IMG/VR virus record: IMGVR_UViG_3300017987_000251
Location: 1-32,004 of that record
Source: a virus
Direction: 5' to 3' (one strand)
Length of the DNA stretch: 32,004 nucleotides
How positions within the stretch are numbered: the first letter of the stretch is position 1; the number at the start of each line of letters is the position of its first letter. Shown in pieces: positions 14,391 to 24,400 of the stretch. The notes beneath the pieces are model-generated. The model worked only from the letters and a program-made list of their open reading frames with translations, had not been told where the DNA came from and did not search any database. Position numbers and translations under genes: made by a program.

Positions 14391-14977
14391 TGGCTTATGC
14401 TGAATCATGGGACGTTCTTGTTCCGAGAGACAACGACTACTATAAGGATGGAGCCAACCAGATACGCAGGTTTAAGACAGCCATTCGTGAACGCGCGAAT
14501 GACATTTATCCTGTAGGCACAGTTCTTGAATGGGGGAGCCATACTCCGCCGGATGGCTGGCTTATTTGTGACGGCTCGGCTATAAGCAGAGCAACTTACG
14601 CCATTTTGTTTGCAGTGATTGGCATTGCTTTCGGCAACGGGGACGGAGCCACGACGTTTAACCTGCCAGACACGAGAGGAAGGTTTATCCGTGGTCATGC
14701 AGATGGTCAGGCCACTGACCCCGACCGGGGAACAAGGGTAGCCATTGCTGGCGGTAATACTGGAGACAATATCGGTAGTTACCAGACGAATAACAATAGG
14801 TCTCATAAACACGAAGTTTATTGTGACGGTCTGGCCGGTGCAATAACCTGCTTTCAACTTAGCTTCGCCATTACAGCCGCTTGGGTCGAGAACACAACGA
14901 CCGATGGTGGAAACGAGAACAGGCCGAAAAACGTTTATGTGAATCATATTATAAAGTATGGGAGAGATGAGTTTTGA
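14390..14977 (+). CDS. Tail collar-domain protein, copy 2
   Basis: 195 residues; ATG 14390 overlaps the previous TAA. Same design as copy 1: MAYAESWDVLVPRDNDYYKD, then QIRRFKTAIRERA, then the collar domain with PVGTVLEWGSHTPPDGWLIC and DGSAISRATYAILFAVIG, NLPDTRGRFIRGHADGQATD, NTGDNIGSYQTNNNRSHKHE. The tail end (from about residue 143) diverges (CDGLAGAITCFQLSFAITAA) and has no counterpart in copies 1 or 3 except a final NRPKNVYVNHIIKYG motif. Equal length to copy 1 shows a clean duplication with divergence at the presumed tip. Probably another component of a short fibre complex. Confidence 0.88.
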   Translation: MAYAESWDVLVPRDNDYYKDGANQIRRFKTAIRERANDIYPVGTVLEWGSHTPPDGWLICDGSAISRATYAILFAVIGIAFGNGDGATTFNLPDTRGRFIRGHADGQATDPDRGTRVAIAGGNTGDNIGSYQTNNNRSHKHEVYCDGLAGAITCFQLSFAITAAWVENTTTDGGNENRPKNVYVNHIIKYGRDEF

Positions 14978-15555
14978 TTGAGACCTGGGATGAGGCGGCC
15001 CCTGCTGACGTTGACGACTTTTATCTTGGCGCAAGTGAGATAAGGGAGTTCAAGAGGGCCATTGCGGAAAGGGCGAATGTTTGTTCTCCTGTTGGTAATA
15101 TTGTGCCCTATGGGAACGCTGTCGCCCCAGCCGGATGGCTTATTTGTGATGGCTCCGCTATAAGTCGAACAACGTATTCTGACTTATTCTCCGTAATCGG
15201 AGCGGCTTACGGCAATGGGGACGGCTCCACAACCTTTAACTTACCAGACCTTCGGGGCAGGTTTATTCGTGGCCATGATGATGGTGCGGGCAATGACCCC
15301 GATGTAGGGACGAGAAGTGCTATTGCCGGAGGCAACACCGGGGATAATGTTGGCAGTTACCAGACCGACCAATACAAACAGCATAATCACGGGATTGCCA
15401 ACTATGTTGCTGGCGCTGCTGTCACAACGATGTATTTAAACACCAGGGATGCTTCCTGGGTTGATAATTATATGTCTTTAACCGGGGCTGGTGATACTCG
15501 GCCTGAGAATGTTTATTTCAAGTATATAATTCGCTATGCTATTTTAATTACATAA
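14974..15555 (+). CDS. Tail collar-domain protein, copy 3
   Basis: 193 residues; begins at TTG 14974 (MIETWDEAAPADVDD) with GGAGAGATGAG upstream, overlapping the previous TGA by 4 bp. The collar core is conserved: PVGNIVPYGNAVAPAGWLIC, DGSAISRTTYSDLFSVIG, GDGSTTFNLPDLRGRFIRGH, GGNTGDNVGSYQTDQYKQHN. The end again diverges (ANYVAGAAVTTMYLNTRDAS) but finishes with RPENVYFKYIIRYA, matching the closing motif of copies 1 and 2. Third member of the tandem family; same likely role at the adsorption apparatus. Confidence 0.88.
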   Translation: MIETWDEAAPADVDDFYLGASEIREFKRAIAERANVCSPVGNIVPYGNAVAPAGWLICDGSAISRTTYSDLFSVIGAAYGNGDGSTTFNLPDLRGRFIRGHDDGAGNDPDVGTRSAIAGGNTGDNVGSYQTDQYKQHNHGIANYVAGAAVTTMYLNTRDASWVDNYMSLTGAGDTRPENVYFKYIIRYAILIT

Positions 15556-15564
15556 GGAGAGACT

Positions 15565-16095
15565 ATGAAGATTTATCACATCCACCCAACAACCAAAGAG
15601 TTTCTTGAGAGCAGTTTCGCCCAAATTGACCCGGCGGAATCGTTAGTGCAGGACAAGGAAGTTTATCTTATGCCAGCAAACACCACAGACGTTGAGCCTC
15701 CAGAGGTTTCCGAGGGCCTTGTTTCCGTATGGGACGAAGACAAGAAGCAGTGGGCCGTTAAGCCGGACCATCGTGGAATTTATTATAACAAGCAGTCACA
15801 GGCTCGCCTCGAAGTACACCAGATAGGGTTTGAGGTTGGTGACGAGTATACCGTTATAGAACCCCCCGGGCCCGGCTATGTTTTTAATGGCGAGGTATGG
15901 GAAAAGGATATAAACAGCGTCAAGGAAGTAAGAAAAAGCGTACTTGCTGCTCAGAAGGGGTTTGCAGAAGAGCAGGCAGCTATCTTGAAGCGAATAATAG
16001 CGGGAGAGTCAGCCGATGACATACTCGCAGAAAAAGAGCAGGCTATTGACGCAGCTAAAACCATAGAGGAGGTTGAGGCAATAACGTGGAGCTAA
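15565..16095 (+). CDS. Probable tail fibre assembly-type protein
   Basis: 176 residues; ATG 15565 after AGGAGAG. N-terminal half: MKIYHIHPTTKEFLESSFAQ, PPEVSEGLVSVWDEDKKQWA, then YYNKQSQARLEVHQIG and PGPGYVFNGEVWEKD; the pattern SVWDEDKKQW plus GYVFNGEVWEK is typical of phage fibre-assembly/fibre-associated proteins. The C-terminal ~55 residues are a charged helix (VRKSVLAAQKGFAEEQAAIL; ILAEKEQAIDAAKTIEEVEA). It directly follows the collar paralogues, where chaperones of fibre folding usually lie. Whether it is a chaperone or itself a virion protein cannot be decided. Confidence 0.65.
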   Translation: MKIYHIHPTTKEFLESSFAQIDPAESLVQDKEVYLMPANTTDVEPPEVSEGLVSVWDEDKKQWAVKPDHRGIYYNKQSQARLEVHQIGFEVGDEYTVIEPPGPGYVFNGEVWEKDINSVKEVRKSVLAAQKGFAEEQAAILKRIIAGESADDILAEKEQAIDAAKTIEEVEAITWS

Positions 16096-16886
16096 CCACC
16101 AGAGATGATGAGGTTCTTGCGGACCCCGAATCTGAGAATTATGCGAAGGGGACCAATGAGCAGATAGAGGAGCAGTATAAGCGCATACACTCTGACCTCG
16201 GTTATCTGCTCGATATGCTTGAACACCTTAACTCGTATGGAGTCCTGTATAAAGACCTTACCATATCCAGGGCTACTGTTGCGACCGTAAGTATTTCCTG
16301 GACAACTCTCTTCATCGAGGGTATCAAGTCCGAGGGGTATAGCGGAACGGTTGATATAACAGCCAGCGGCGCTGGTGGCCTCGATACTGGAGCTGAGGCG
16401 GTAAGCACCTGGTATTATATCTGGGCCATACAGGGAGAGTCGGGAGTTTCATGCCTGTTGTCAGCCAGTCACACTGACCCGACAATGCCCACAGGGTATA
16501 CGAAGAAGAAACTGATAAGTGCTGTGTACAACGATGGGGCTGGTGATTTTAGAGTTTTTTACCAAGAAGGAAATTACATTAATTATGGTGCATATCTTAT
16601 GTTTCTTAACGCCGGTACAGCAGGAGCAACAACCGAAGTCGATAGTTCTGCTTATTTTCCAGAGAACACAAGAGACCTTGATGTAATGTATTATCAGACT
16701 GCTGCTGTGGTAGTTACTACAATTTATGGATATATGAATGGCGGTTATCGTTTTCAGGCTTACCCGTATTCAAGTGGGGGTGGTTTACAGGAGAAAGTGA
16801 CGATTGCTTCTGTGAATAGAAAGGTAGCTTATGACACAACGGGCACTCTTTATTTATATGCTTGTGGGTTTTGGTTTATGATATGA
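16086..16886 (+). CDS. Putative tail surface protein (266 aa)
   Basis: Starts GTG 16086, overlapping the previous stop by 10 bp; the following gene starts within its stop (ATGA). Residues about 1-52 are helical (ENYAKGTNEQIEEQYKRIHS, DLGYLLDMLEHLNSYG), resembling the adaptor segments of the collar proteins; the rest is beta-rich with GEAVSTWYYIWAI-like (actual AEAVSTWYYIWAIQ), SHTDPTMPTGYTKKKLISAV and a C-terminal part ending GTLYLYACGFWFMI. The TYYYIWAI / PTMPTGYTKKKLIS arrangement is common in phage tail proteins of unknown exact role. I place it with the adsorption apparatus on context and composition. Confidence 0.65.
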   Translation: MELTTRDDEVLADPESENYAKGTNEQIEEQYKRIHSDLGYLLDMLEHLNSYGVLYKDLTISRATVATVSISWTTLFIEGIKSEGYSGTVDITASGAGGLDTGAEAVSTWYYIWAIQGESGVSCLLSASHTDPTMPTGYTKKKLISAVYNDGAGDFRVFYQEGNYINYGAYLMFLNAGTAGATTEVDSSAYFPENTRDLDVMYYQTAAVVVTTIYGYMNGGYRFQAYPYSSGGGLQEKVTIASVNRKVAYDTTGTLYLYACGFWFMI

Positions 16887-18721
16887 AAGCGGTAAGACAC
16901 AACAGTAAAACATTTGTCCAGATAGAATCATTCAAGGGTGTCAACATAGACGACCATCCTCGAATGATTCCCGAGGACCAGCTATCTGACTGTAATAACG
17001 TATGGCTTACTTACGGTAAAATCAGACAGCGATTTGGGTATCGGGAACTGGGAACGAACCTTCCCCTGGCTGGTGTGCCCATACACGTAAAGTTCTTTGA
17101 CAAGCTCTCATCGACGAGCAATTTTCTATTAGCATTGACCTCTTCCGATATTTATTACCATCAAGGGAGCTCGGACACTTGGCTCTTTTTAACCCCTATC
17201 CACACCACCGGGCAGGCGGCCTGCGCAGGTACTACCGCAGTTACCGGTGCAGCCTCGGCATGGGACAACGTCAACTGGCCGTCCCTCGTTTACTATATCG
17301 GCTTTGGGACACAGGACCCGGACGCAGTTACCACATGGTACAGGGTTGCGAGCTTTGATACGCCGACAGCACTGACCCTTGAGTCTGCCGGACCTAACAC
17401 TGGCGGCAATGTCAATTATGTTATCCGCATGTGTTTCCGAGGAAACATATCGAACTATCAAAATGTTCCTGACTGGACCGTGGCCATCGACGGCTCGGTA
17501 AACGACAATATCTTTATAGTATCGAATGGCATTGACCCAGTTATGAAGTTCCGGGATTTAGCAGCTACCCCTCAGTTTACAGCGCTTGCGCCGGTAGACC
17601 TGGCGACTGTCCAAGGAAAGTTTGTGGAGTATTATGAAGACCATGTATTTCTTGCTAACATTGTTGATACCGGAACGCCTTTTCCTACGAGCATTGCTTA
17701 CTCGGTTAGAGGCGACCCTTCTGATTGGAGCGGTACTGGCTCTGGTATCACTATGCTTACTCGTGATGAGACCAAGATTACCGCTTTAAAGCTCCTCAAG
17801 AAGAGGTTATATGTCTTCAAGGAGCAGAGTATCACCGAGGTCTGGCATGACGCCAGGAACGCTGCTGCTCCATTCCTGTTTGATGAGAACAAGTTCTACA
17901 AAGTCGGGTGTCCTGCGGGACGGACTATCCAGGTAATCGAGGGCAAGTTTCTAATCTTTCTCGGGAACGATAACGTCTACGTGTTTGACGGCATGAATCT
18001 CCAACCCGTAGGCAAGGGCATATCTGACTATCTGATAGACAATATCAATAAAACTTGCATGAATAAGTTTTTTTCTATTGCCATGCAGGAGTATTCATTG
18101 TATCTTCTATTTGTAGTAGAAGGTTCGGGCACAGATATAAATAAGTGTTATTGCTTTGATTACAAAAAGAACGCTTGGACCATCTGGACCCTGAATGATA
18201 CCATGAGTGGGGGAGGGGATTATTCCCTGGATACGTCTGAACGATGGGTTGACGTAACCGTGGGGACGAGATGGCTTGATATGGTTGGAACCTGGGGAGA
18301 TGAGACCGTTGTCGGTGGAGTACCCGTACCGGCCTTATGCGGATTGAACGGGTATATCTATGACCTCGATGAGAACTATGTAACTGACAACGCAGCAGCG
18401 ATTAGCGCCGGGTTCACCACGGCGGACCTTGAGTTCGACGACCCGAAGCAGGCCAAGGGGTTTATCGAGATGCTGTTCACCCATTCGGTTCAGGCTTCTG
18501 GAGACATACAGATGAGGGTGTCTGTGGACTTTGGGGATAACTGGTCCGACTGGAGAACCATCACCATGACCGGGGATGGAGCAGTGGAGGACAAGGCGAT
18601 TGCGTGGATGCAGAGAGGCAAGCAGATTCGAGTGCAGATACAGAACGTGTCGGGCTCGATGTTTGAAATAGAAGACCTTATTGCAGGGTTTGAGGTTACA
18701 GGATTGGAGGTAAGGAGATGA
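16883..18721 (+). CDS. Tail hub / packaged-DNA stabilisation protein, P22 gp10-like
   Basis: 612 residues from ATG 16883, an ATGA overlap with the preceding stop; a TTG at 16862 in frame is less likely. The N-terminal FVQIESFKGVNIDDHPRMIP followed by DCNNVWLTYGKIRQRFGYRE is the hallmark opening of P22 gp10-like stabilisation/hub proteins, which plug the portal-adaptor after packaging. Successive beta-propeller-like blades follow: NIFIVSNGIDPVMKFRD, ALKLLKKRLYVFKEQSITEV, KFLIFLGNDNVYVFDGMNLQ, SLYLLFVVEGSGTDINKCYC. A C-terminal beta domain (MRVSVDFGDNWSDWRTITMT) closes the protein. Family usage fits a short-tailed phage. Good confidence for family, moderate for exact role. Confidence 0.75.
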   Translation: MKAVRHNSKTFVQIESFKGVNIDDHPRMIPEDQLSDCNNVWLTYGKIRQRFGYRELGTNLPLAGVPIHVKFFDKLSSTSNFLLALTSSDIYYHQGSSDTWLFLTPIHTTGQAACAGTTAVTGAASAWDNVNWPSLVYYIGFGTQDPDAVTTWYRVASFDTPTALTLESAGPNTGGNVNYVIRMCFRGNISNYQNVPDWTVAIDGSVNDNIFIVSNGIDPVMKFRDLAATPQFTALAPVDLATVQGKFVEYYEDHVFLANIVDTGTPFPTSIAYSVRGDPSDWSGTGSGITMLTRDETKITALKLLKKRLYVFKEQSITEVWHDARNAAAPFLFDENKFYKVGCPAGRTIQVIEGKFLIFLGNDNVYVFDGMNLQPVGKGISDYLIDNINKTCMNKFFSIAMQEYSLYLLFVVEGSGTDINKCYCFDYKKNAWTIWTLNDTMSGGGDYSLDTSERWVDVTVGTRWLDMVGTWGDETVVGGVPVPALCGLNGYIYDLDENYVTDNAAAISAGFTTADLEFDDPKQAKGFIEMLFTHSVQASGDIQMRVSVDFGDNWSDWRTITMTGDGAVEDKAIAWMQRGKQIRVQIQNVSGSMFEIEDLIAGFEVTGLEVRR

Positions 18722-19155
18722 TTTACAGAATAAGCAGTCCCGACAAAGTAAACTGGATTTTTAAATTTTTAAAGAAGTTTTGCAAGCGGGGAAAGGTGAA
18801 CTACTCCCCCGGGGAACTGGCCCACTGGATTCGGCTAAACATTAATAACCCGTCCTTGCGTATTTGTGTGAGCAAGAATGGTGAGGGCATTAAGGGCTTT
18901 CATGTATCTTATCTTGTACAGGAAATAATGACGCCCACATGTTTTGTTCAGAATTTTTATTCTGAAAACAAAGAGGCGAAGGAAGAACTGGTCAACGATT
19001 TAATTGATTGGGCCGCCGACCAGGGAGTCTATAGAGTGAAATATGAAACAGCGCATGAGCCCGACTGGATGATTGAACGCTTTGACCTCGTGGAAAAGTC
19101 CAAGGGGTTTAAGGTGTGCGGCCATGTGCTTGAGAAACATTTAGAGGAGGACTGA
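18718..19155 (+). CDS. GNAT-like protein encoded among tail genes
   Basis: 145 residues; ATG 18718 overlaps the previous TGA (ATGA). The pattern suggests a GCN5-related acetyltransferase fold: a strand LRICVSKNGEGIKGFHVSYL, then QEIMTPTCFVQNFYSENKEA, then a helix KEELVNDLIDWAADQGVYRV, a strand VKYETA and a closing KSKGFKVCGHVLEKHL, as in the GNAT motif B end. The usual acetyl-CoA pyrophosphate loop (Q/RxxGxG/A) is not evident, so catalytic ability is doubtful. Proteins of this type occur next to hub and ejection genes in other short-tailed phages, where their role is unclear. Confidence 0.5.
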   Translation: MIYRISSPDKVNWIFKFLKKFCKRGKVNYSPGELAHWIRLNINNPSLRICVSKNGEGIKGFHVSYLVQEIMTPTCFVQNFYSENKEAKEELVNDLIDWAADQGVYRVKYETAHEPDWMIERFDLVEKSKGFKVCGHVLEKHLEED

Positions 19156-19156
19156 T

Positions 19157-19741
19157 ATGGGTGGAGCAGGTAAATTTATACCGGGTCAGGGTGGCGGTGG
19201 TATCTTGGGGATGGCTGCCGGAGCAAAGGAAGGGAAGACCATGTCTTCTTCCGGCTGGACCCCTCAGCAGACCGCACTTGCGAACCAGATGTCGCAATAT
19301 TATGGTGAGAACCTCGGGGCATACAGGCCCCAACTTGACCAACTGATGTCAGGGCAGCCCTCAACGCAGGTTAATCCGGCAGCAACACGGGAGTTTTTTC
19401 AGCGAAATATATATGAGCCTGCCATGCAGGAGTACCAGGACGTAACCGTACCCACCCTTGGCGAGCAGATGGGTCAGAATTACTGGTCCACGGCGAGAAG
19501 GGGGGCTGAACAGAAGGCGTTGCAGGGAACACAGCAGATGCTGGCAAAGAACCTTGCGGACCTTCAATACAAGGACGAGCAGGCACGCAGGGGGCTCCAA
19601 GAGAGCGCAATGAACAGGATGCTCCAGGCTTATCAGTTCACTCCTGAGATGATGGCCACCAGGCTCCTGTCGCAGCAGCCAATAAGCACGGCCTATATGC
19701 CGAGCCAGGGAGCTTTTGGCCTTGGACTACTCGGGCTGTAA
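19157..19741 (+). CDS. Putative small internal virion (ejection) protein
   Basis: 194 residues; strong ribosome site GAGGAGG 6 nt before ATG 19157. Gly-rich N-terminus (GKFIPGQGGGGILGMAAGAK), long Gln/Ala-rich amphipathic helices (TPQQTALANQMSQYYGENLG; KALQGTQQMLAKNLADLQYK) and a small hydrophobic C-terminus FGLGLLGL. This composition is typical of P22 gp7 / T7 gp14-type ejection proteins that leave the virion first and insert in the outer membrane or envelope. It leads the block of virion proteins ending with the 1222-residue protein. No direct family match claimed. Confidence 0.6.
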   Translation: MGGAGKFIPGQGGGGILGMAAGAKEGKTMSSSGWTPQQTALANQMSQYYGENLGAYRPQLDQLMSGQPSTQVNPAATREFFQRNIYEPAMQEYQDVTVPTLGEQMGQNYWSTARRGAEQKALQGTQQMLAKNLADLQYKDEQARRGLQESAMNRMLQAYQFTPEMMATRLLSQQPISTAYMPSQGAFGLGLLGL

Positions 19742-19750
19742 GGAGGAATC

Positions 19751-20101
19751 ATGGACCCATTGACAATAGCAATGGCGGTGAACTCCCTGAGGAGGAAGCC
19801 CCAGGTAATGAGCGTGGGGGGCAAACTCAATGCCGCCCCTCAGCCAGATAAAATAGGGCAGGCGCTTTCTCTTGCCTCGCTGGGGACGAAGATATTTGGA
19901 GGGCCCCCGCCGGAGCTTCCCAACGCAGATTTGAGTGCCGGAGGAACGGGGCCTGGTCTTGCGCAACTGAACAATGTGCAGGCCATGACTGGCGGCCAGA
20001 ACTTCCCTAACCAATTGGCGAGTTTTGGTTCACCAGATAGCGACCTTGACTTATGGAAAAGGCTGTTTCCCGGTTATGGCTCCACCGGGCTAGGAGGTTA
20101 G
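19751..20101 (+). CDS. Hypothetical protein in ejection gene block (116 aa)
   Basis: ATG 19751 has AAGGAGGA 5 nt upstream. The product begins MDPLTIAMAVNSLRRKPQ and is Gly/Pro/Leu/Asn-rich with no clear domain; the end DSDLDLWKRLFPGYGSTGLG may form a short helix. It overlaps nothing and lies between two probable internal virion proteins, with the same low-complexity style. A minor ejection or connector component is the simplest reading; function unknown. Confidence 0.6.
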   Translation: MDPLTIAMAVNSLRRKPQVMSVGGKLNAAPQPDKIGQALSLASLGTKIFGGPPPELPNADLSAGGTGPGLAQLNNVQAMTGGQNFPNQLASFGSPDSDLDLWKRLFPGYGSTGLGG

Positions 20102-20102
20102 T

Positions 20103-21410
20103 ATGGCACTACAGGTAATTCAACCAAGAAGAAGTTCTCTTGCCGATTTGATGTCGGTATGGAACGCTTATACAGGCTATAAAAACATGCAGACACAGAG
20201 GGCTAACGTTGCAGCCAGGCAGGGCGATACGGAAGAGTATGCGAGACTCATGGGCCTTGATAGCATTTTTCGAGATAGGACTGTGAAGCCTTGGTATACC
20301 CGACTTGCCGAATGGGTTGCAGAGCCCGAGGTTGGTTCGGACGAATGGAAGAAGAGAATGAAGGAAAAACACGGGGTTACCGTATCGGAAAAACCCGGAG
20401 AAGAGGCTTTTAAGAAATCACTCGAAGGCATGAGCCGAGAGGACTGGCAGAAGTATTTGTCCATGAGGCCAACCGGGGGTGGCGATAATCGTGGAAGTAT
20501 TTACGATGCTCTTTACAGAGAAACCATTTCTCCGGAAACGGATAAGGATATGAAGGGAGAAAGGGTTGCCACTCGGGTAAGGGCGGCCACTCCTGATGTC
20601 GAGCCAACGTCTATTCCCGAAAAGGGCTTTACCAGGAAGGAGGCCCTGAAATGGATGAAGAAGGTTCAGGCTGAACAGAAAAAGTTTGCTACTCAAGAGC
20701 AGGCTGCGCTTGCCGAGAAGATGATGGACGACGCCTTGGAAAATCAGGACCCGCAGGATTGGCGGATGTTGCCGGGGGCCGGATATAAAAACAAAACAGC
20801 CAACCTCTACAACATGGTAATGAAGAAGGTTCGGGAAGCCAAGACCCCGGAAGAGGCACTGTCCTCACTGAACGAGGCTTATGACTGGCAAGAGCAGATG
20901 GACGCCGGAGCGGGCCGTATGGGTCACCTGAAAGCCGACCAGGCAGAAAGGCTTTACCTGAAAAAGATAAAGAAGTATGAAGATTTAATTAAAAAGCGTG
21001 GTCGAGGGGGGCTCGTACTTTATGACATCCGACCCGGCCAGAACGCACGACGCTTAACACCGGCTGAGGTACGACAAGTATTAAGGAAGCCCGGATGGAA
21101 CAGATGGTATCAGACGGCATGGCAGCTAAAGCGTCATAAGGCACACATTCTTCAAAACCGGAAGGATACCATGAAGGCTATAGACGTTATCAGTCGGTCT
21201 TGGGACCCCAACCAGTCGGCGGGAGCGAAGCAGTATCTCAGCAACTTGACAGAGGGCTCTGGAGTGAATATTAATGTTCCAAACAGGGTCGAGCAGGTAG
21301 TTCCTAATTATACAGGTATGCCAAGAGGCGGGACCCAATTTCCCTACAGAAAGCCCCAGGCAAATACTGGCGAAAGAGTCGTAAATGGAGTGAGGATATA
21401 TCCTAGATGA
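20103..21410 (+). CDS. Putative internal virion protein (435 aa)
   Basis: ATG 20103 preceded by AGGAGG. Highly charged, helix-rich protein: N-terminal segment SSLADLMSVWNAYTGYKNMQ, a middle rich in Lys/Glu helices (TRKEALKWMKKVQAEQKKFA, TQEQAALAEKMMDDALENQD), and a basic C-terminal end (NRKDTMKAIDVISRSWDPNQ) with a Pro/Gly tail. No transmembrane segment or enzyme motif found. Its place directly before the giant LPD38-like protein and the helical composition suit an internal virion core protein comparable in position to T7 gp15 or P22 gp20. It ends with an ATGA overlap into the next gene. Confidence 0.55.
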   Translation: MALQVIQPRRSSLADLMSVWNAYTGYKNMQTQRANVAARQGDTEEYARLMGLDSIFRDRTVKPWYTRLAEWVAEPEVGSDEWKKRMKEKHGVTVSEKPGEEAFKKSLEGMSREDWQKYLSMRPTGGGDNRGSIYDALYRETISPETDKDMKGERVATRVRAATPDVEPTSIPEKGFTRKEALKWMKKVQAEQKKFATQEQAALAEKMMDDALENQDPQDWRMLPGAGYKNKTANLYNMVMKKVREAKTPEEALSSLNEAYDWQEQMDAGAGRMGHLKADQAERLYLKKIKKYEDLIKKRGRGGLVLYDIRPGQNARRLTPAEVRQVLRKPGWNRWYQTAWQLKRHKAHILQNRKDTMKAIDVISRSWDPNQSAGAKQYLSNLTEGSGVNINVPNRVEQVVPNYTGMPRGGTQFPYRKPQANTGERVVNGVRIYPR

Positions 21411-24400
21411 GTTGGGAAGAAATTATAAGCCAGCCAGCGTACCAGGCATTAACCGACCCAAAGAAGAAAAAGGAAGTTGCTGACGCCTATATCGAGAGCA
21501 GGATTCAGCAGGACAATCCCTATATAACCCCGGAGCAGAAAGCCGAGGTCTATCAGGCCATGTATCAAATGATGGATGAAGTGGAGTCAAAAGGTGTTAT
21601 GGCTCCCCCGGCTGACCAGCCCGCCGAGTATGAAGGTTTCAAGATGCCTGAAGTTCTTGACACAGGCCAGGTTGTTGAGGGTGAGCCGGTAGTTAGCCCC
21701 GAGGATTCGGAAAGAGTCTGGCAAGAAACAACTACCCAGCAGGAAAAGGCGGCTTTCTTTCTTGAGCAGTTCCGAAATATGGATGCGGAGCAGCGACAGG
21801 CAATTTTAACCCAACTACCAGAAGAACAGCAGAGACAGATTCAGACAGCAGCCTTCGAGGGTAAAACCCAAAAATCCGTTTGGGAATCGCCTATTGTTTG
21901 GGGGCTGATTGATGCCATGACGATGGGTGCAGGAAGCAAGGTTGGAGCAATACTGCATGGTGTGGCGGGGGCGGTTATGGCCACGGAACCAAAATTGTTC
22001 CCAGCCTATATTGGCGGCATGGCCGGTACGGCGGTAGCAAAGGGTCTCGCCAAAAAGGCAGGTTCGGCCTTGGTTAAGAAAGCGTTTTCCCCAAAGCTGG
22101 CGATGGAAGACCTTGCGGCAATGTATCCCAAGGGATATAAGCCTGGCGTGGATTATATATCTACAATCAAGGCGTCCATACAAAAGTACGAGACCGAAGA
22201 AGCGAAGAAGATCGCAACAAAGATAGAGAAGCAGGTAGCCAAGGGGGAGAAGGTTTCGGCAATGGTCGAGAAACTCCCCGAGTTTGTGAAGAAGCCAGCG
22301 AGGGCAGTAAAAGAGGGCTATGGAATAGCGAAAGAAACCGTTTCTCGCCCCATACAAAAGATATTCCGGCCAAACGAGGAGTTCTATAGAAAGAACGCCC
22401 AAGCAGCTTTCGAGGATGGGAATGTAGGTGCTGCGAATGTTCTTGATATGTATGGACAGGCAACCAAGCAGAAGAGGGAGTTATTTGTCGAGAATATAAA
22501 CGACGGTATTATTGTATCGAAAGCGAAGGCCATTGCCAGGGGTTTCAATCTTGCGCTTTTCGACAGGTCAGGGACAGTAAGAAGGTCCCTGGAGGGGCTG
22601 GATAAGGCTCAGAAAAACCTGTATAAAGAAATGCTTCGTGAGGGCAAGATGACAAGGGAAGAGTTTATTGGCGCCTGGGGCAATTACAAAGACTTCGGTC
22701 ATAAGACGATTGTTCATCTCGTAAACTCAGCAGGAGCGCCTGGGGAAGCAAAGAGAATTGTAACAAATTTAAGAAATCAAATATTCAAGGGGACAAACAG
22801 AAACCAGCGAAGGATTATAGACACCATCCTTCAGTCAGAACGAACAATAGAGGTTGCGTCCAGGGTCAAGCAAATGCCCGGAGGCCGGTCTGTTGCCGAA
22901 CACCAAGAGGCTCTTGCGTTTTTGAAAAAAACATACCCGAAGGATTATGCGGCGGCATACAAAAAAGCCGAAAGGGTCTGGATGGCCTATCGAGAGGCCC
23001 TTTGCCAGTTCAGGGACGAGGGTTTAATATCTGCGGAAAGTTTTCAAAACCTGCTGAGGGATGGGTTAAAGTATAATCCCCGTGAAATAATAGAGCGCAT
23101 TGATCCGCTTGTGAAATCACCAAAGGGCGGTGGCCAAATATCAATTCACTCTTCTGGATTGAAGGCTATAACGGATAAGGGGACAGAAAAGCTCTTAAAT
23201 ATGGATTCATTTGAACTCCTTCAGAATTACATTGGGCGGATGCAGTCAAGAATATTCAAGAACAGGGCTGCGAAGTCCTTACACGACGTTGCGGTGAATG
23301 TTCCAAACAACGGCATAGTAAGGAGAGCGGCGGTACTGGAAAAAACCCCTGCGGATATGATGGAAATTGCTGCAATGGTAAAAGGAAAACCAGCCAAGAT
23401 GTTTGTTGACAAGAAGTTTGCAAAGGAATGGATTCTTGGAGACCCCGAGACCAATACCCTGCTTATCAAAAGCATCGGCTGGCTTTCGGGGGCAGTGCCG
23501 ACAAGGGCTGCTGCGACTGTTCTTAACCCACTCTTTGCCGTTGCAAACTTATTCAGAGATGTTCAGCATATCTACATGACTCTTCCAAAGCTCTATCACT
23601 CCAACCCTATTGTTTTTGCTGGACAAATGTTAAACGACTTGAACGCCGTAAAGGGTGATCTTCTTTTCAAGAGGGGACTTTATGTTAATGCTATCAAACG
23701 TGGCATGGACATGGATTACCTCACACAGCAGGGTGTTATTCAGATTCCAGGGCTTCGCAAATTGACCGAGGTCATGGGTTCGTGCAGTAGCTTCTCCGAG
23801 AAGTGGACTCGTCTTGCCATCGTCAAGAGGTGCTTGCGAAAAGACATGGGTATGGACGAGGCTGTTTTTCAAGCAAGAAACTATCTGGACTTTAACCAAG
23901 GCGGATGGTTTACCAAGGCGTTAAATAACGGTATTCCCTTTTTTAATGTTGGGTTCCTGGCTACCCGAGGCTTGGCAAGGGCAGCGAGACAAAGTCCAGT
24001 AGAGTTCGCAAAGAGGCTTGGGTATATGTGGCTTATGTCGACCGGGACTTATTATGCAAACAGGATGATGCCCGAGTGTTACCGGGCCATGCCCCATCAC
24101 TTCAAAGAAAATTATCTATCGTTTTGCTCCCCTTGGGTTGAGCGGGACGAGCACAAAGACTTGCAATATTATTTTTTTACGCTACCGATGGAGCAAACGG
24201 GGAGGCTCTTCCATACTTTTTTTACCCAGCTTTCCGCACGGATGATGGGGGATACTGATAACTTCGATGTGGCGTCCCTGGCACGAGCCAGCAGGGATAT
24301 ACTTGCCGTAACCCCTGAAAGTGTAATGCCAACAACTCTCCGGGCAGCCTTGGGTTATGGTATCAACTATGATTTCTGGAGGAACGAAGAGATATGGAAG

